A stretch of 64,000 bases of DNA from an uncultured Agrobacterium sp. (GTDB lineage: Bacteria > Pseudomonadota > Alphaproteobacteria > Rhizobiales > Rhizobiaceae): assembly GCA_913777615.1 (NCBI GenBank), contig CAJYTK010000021.1, forward strand, positions 1 through 64,000. Direction: 5' to 3'. Every line of letters starts with the position of its first letter. The stretch's first letter is position 1. Positions 62,749-64,000 of this stretch are shown here, piece after piece. The notes beneath the pieces were generated by a model, which saw only the letters and a list, made by a program, of their open reading frames with translations, was not told where the DNA came from and ran no database searches. The translations under genes and the position numbers were made by a program.

Positions 62749-64000
62749 CGCGACACCTCGCTGGAGTGATGCGTGAGCGGATAGCTTGGCGGAAAAATTT
62801 CCTCGACCGGCGGATGCTGGAACGTTCGGTCCGGGTATTTGGCGACGAGACCGTCGAACTGGCGCTGTGCCTGGCCTCTGGCGGCGGTGAGGTCGATGCC
62901 CGCGACCTCTCCGTCGCGCATCGAAATACGGCCATCGACAATCGTGGCGCGGGTGACGCGACCGGTTGCGCCATAGACGAGGGTCTGGATGGGGTCGATC
63001 CGTGGCGCGATCATGCTGTCGGCCATGTCGAAGACTGCGATATCGGCCTTTGCGCCGGACGCGATACGCCCTAAATCCTGGCGTTTCAGCGCATCGGCAC
63101 CGGCAATCGTCGCGGCATCGTAGAAATCGGCAGACGATCCGGCGTCACCACGGCCTTCGGCCAGCCGGTTCATCATCAGGCCGACCGACATGTTGAGAAC
63201 CATGTCCGCAGGGGCAGTGTCCGTCCCCATGCCGATGCGGATGCCCATTGCCTTCAGGCGGGAGAAGCATTTGAGTGCCGATCCGTGGCGAGCGGAAACG
63301 AGCGGGCAGTGGGCGACGGTCACGCCATGGGAGGCGTAGCGCGCAAGGTCGTCCTCCGTCGCGACGGTCGCATGCGGGGCGATCAGGCGGGGGGATAGTA
63401 CGCCAAGCCGATCCAGCCATTCCGGTGCCGTCACGCCATGCAGGCGGCGCATGGTCTGCAGTTCCATCTCGCCCTGTGCCATGTGCAGGCGAACGGGCAT
63501 GTCCATATCATCGGCATGGGCGAAGGTACGGCGAAGCAGCGTTTCCGTGCAGGTCTCGACGCGGTCCGGAGCGAACATGCCGGATATCAGGCCGTTGGCG
63601 CTGCCGTGAACGCGCTTGGCAAAGGCTGCGGCCTCGGCCAATTCCGACAAGCCGCGCTCTTCATCGAAGACCGGCTTCATCGCACCGCGCTCATCGAGAA
63701 TGACGCCACCACTGCGATAGGCAGGACCGAGCCAGACGCGGATGCCGAGCTCTTCGGCAGCCACCGCTGCCGCTTCGAATTCCGCCACCGTCTCGCCCCA
63801 GGTGCGATAGAAGAGCGAGGCGATTGGCAGTGCCGAGGTGATGCCGTTCAGGAGAAGCTGCGCAAAGGCGTAGCGTTTCTGGAAGGCGAGTTCGTCCTGG
63901 CTGTACATCTCGTAGGCGCGGGGTGCGTAGTCCGCGGCCCAGACGCGGCCCTTCTTCCAGCCAGGCTGGTTGTCCATGGCAAGCACGGTCGTATCGAGAT
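62745..64000 (-). CDS. Amidohydrolase (atrazine/8-oxoguanine deaminase-like), 5' end outside the window
   Basis: At least 418 residues; the frame runs open to the window edge (LDTTVLAMDN), so the N-terminal HxH metal motif is missing here. Visible are VRLHMAQGE, APHATVAT, VAHCPLVSA and GMGTDTAPAD, the ligands of the chlorohydrolase/deaminase branch. Probably deaminates a purine-like ring. Its stop overlaps the DppD start. Confidence 0.88.
   Translation of the reverse strand, partial: LDTTVLAMDNQPGWKKGRVWAADYAPRAYEMYSQDELAFQKRYAFAQLLLNGITSALPIASLFYRTWGETVAEFEAAAVAAEELGIRVWLGPAYRSGGVILDERGAMKPVFDEERGLSELAEAAAFAKRVHGSANGLISGMFAPDRVETCTETLLRRTFAHADDMDMPVRLHMAQGEMELQTMRRLHGVTAPEWLDRLGVLSPRLIAPHATVATEDDLARYASHGVTVAHCPLVSARHGSALKCFSRLKAMGIRIGMGTDTAPADMVLNMSVGLMMNRLAEGRGDAGSSADFYDAATIAGADALKRQDLGRIASGAKADIAVFDMADSMIAPRIDPIQTLVYGATGRVTRATIVDGRISMRDGEVAGIDLTAARGQAQRQFDGLVAKYPDRTFQHPPVEEIFPPSYPLTHHSSEVSR

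Overview
The window looks like a chromosomal or chromid segment of a Rhizobiaceae bacterium, most likely an Agrobacterium or close Rhizobium. The D-psicose 3-epimerase at 28852-29718 agrees almost residue for residue with the characterised Agrobacterium tumefaciens enzyme as I remember it. The wealth of sugar ABC transporters with their own dehydrogenases and kinases, and the GC-rich alphaproteobacterial codon use, fit this. No insertion sequence, phage or CRISPR array is visible.

Layout. 1-180: an initiator tRNA-Met with a terminator, then about 1 kb of decayed sequence. 1.2-8 kb: small oxidative or detoxification units (LysR/GST/three-domain flavo-iron-sulfur protein; alpha/beta hydrolase; TetR with a SnoaL-like protein and an NmrA-like reductase). 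8.3-21.7 kb: a large sugar locus with an RbsD/FucU mutarotase, a CUT1 ABC transporter, a ribokinase, a TIM-barrel isomerase, a CUT2 ABC transporter, an RpiR regulator and a second PfkB kinase. 21.8-28.6 kb: diguanylate cyclase, CorA, a stress-type membrane protein preceded by a 24-residue peptide gene, and a GlxA-type AraC regulator. 28.8-37.3 kb: a D-psicose (allulose) operon with a divergent LacI repressor. 37.3-46.7 kb: a ribitol operon (ribitol dehydrogenase, D-ribulokinase, CUT1 transporter, SorC regulator). 47-50.7 kb: an IMPase-like phosphatase, a GntR regulator, an enolase-superfamily dehydratase and an SDR, probably for a sugar acid. 50.8-56.5 kb: an operon of GH15 glucosidase, 6-phosphogluconate dehydrogenase, glucose-6-phosphate dehydrogenase and a ROK kinase. 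56.7-59.4 kb: a two-component system divergent from an exported OB-fold-like protein. 59.5-64 kb: two amidohydrolases around an oligopeptide-type ABC ATPase pair; the last gene runs off the window.

How it works together. Several modules would deliver carbon to the pentose phosphate level: ribokinase-type kinases, ribitol to D-ribulose 5-phosphate, and glucose through Zwf and Gnd to ribulose 5-phosphate. The most informative non-coding signals are (a) a spaced motif, TTTACAAAA-N11-TGTGAAGTT, found three times in the 8.3-21.7 kb locus, each time oriented toward the gene it precedes, which points to one regulon; (b) tandem LacI-type palindromes 22 bp apart before the psicose operon; (c) a strong stem-loop directly after each of the four ABC solute-binding protein genes; (d) an EcfG-like promoter before the 24-residue peptide gene; and (e) a PmrA/QseB-like direct repeat between the two-component system and the OB-fold-like gene. 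All functional calls come from reading motifs and remembered families; no database search was run.
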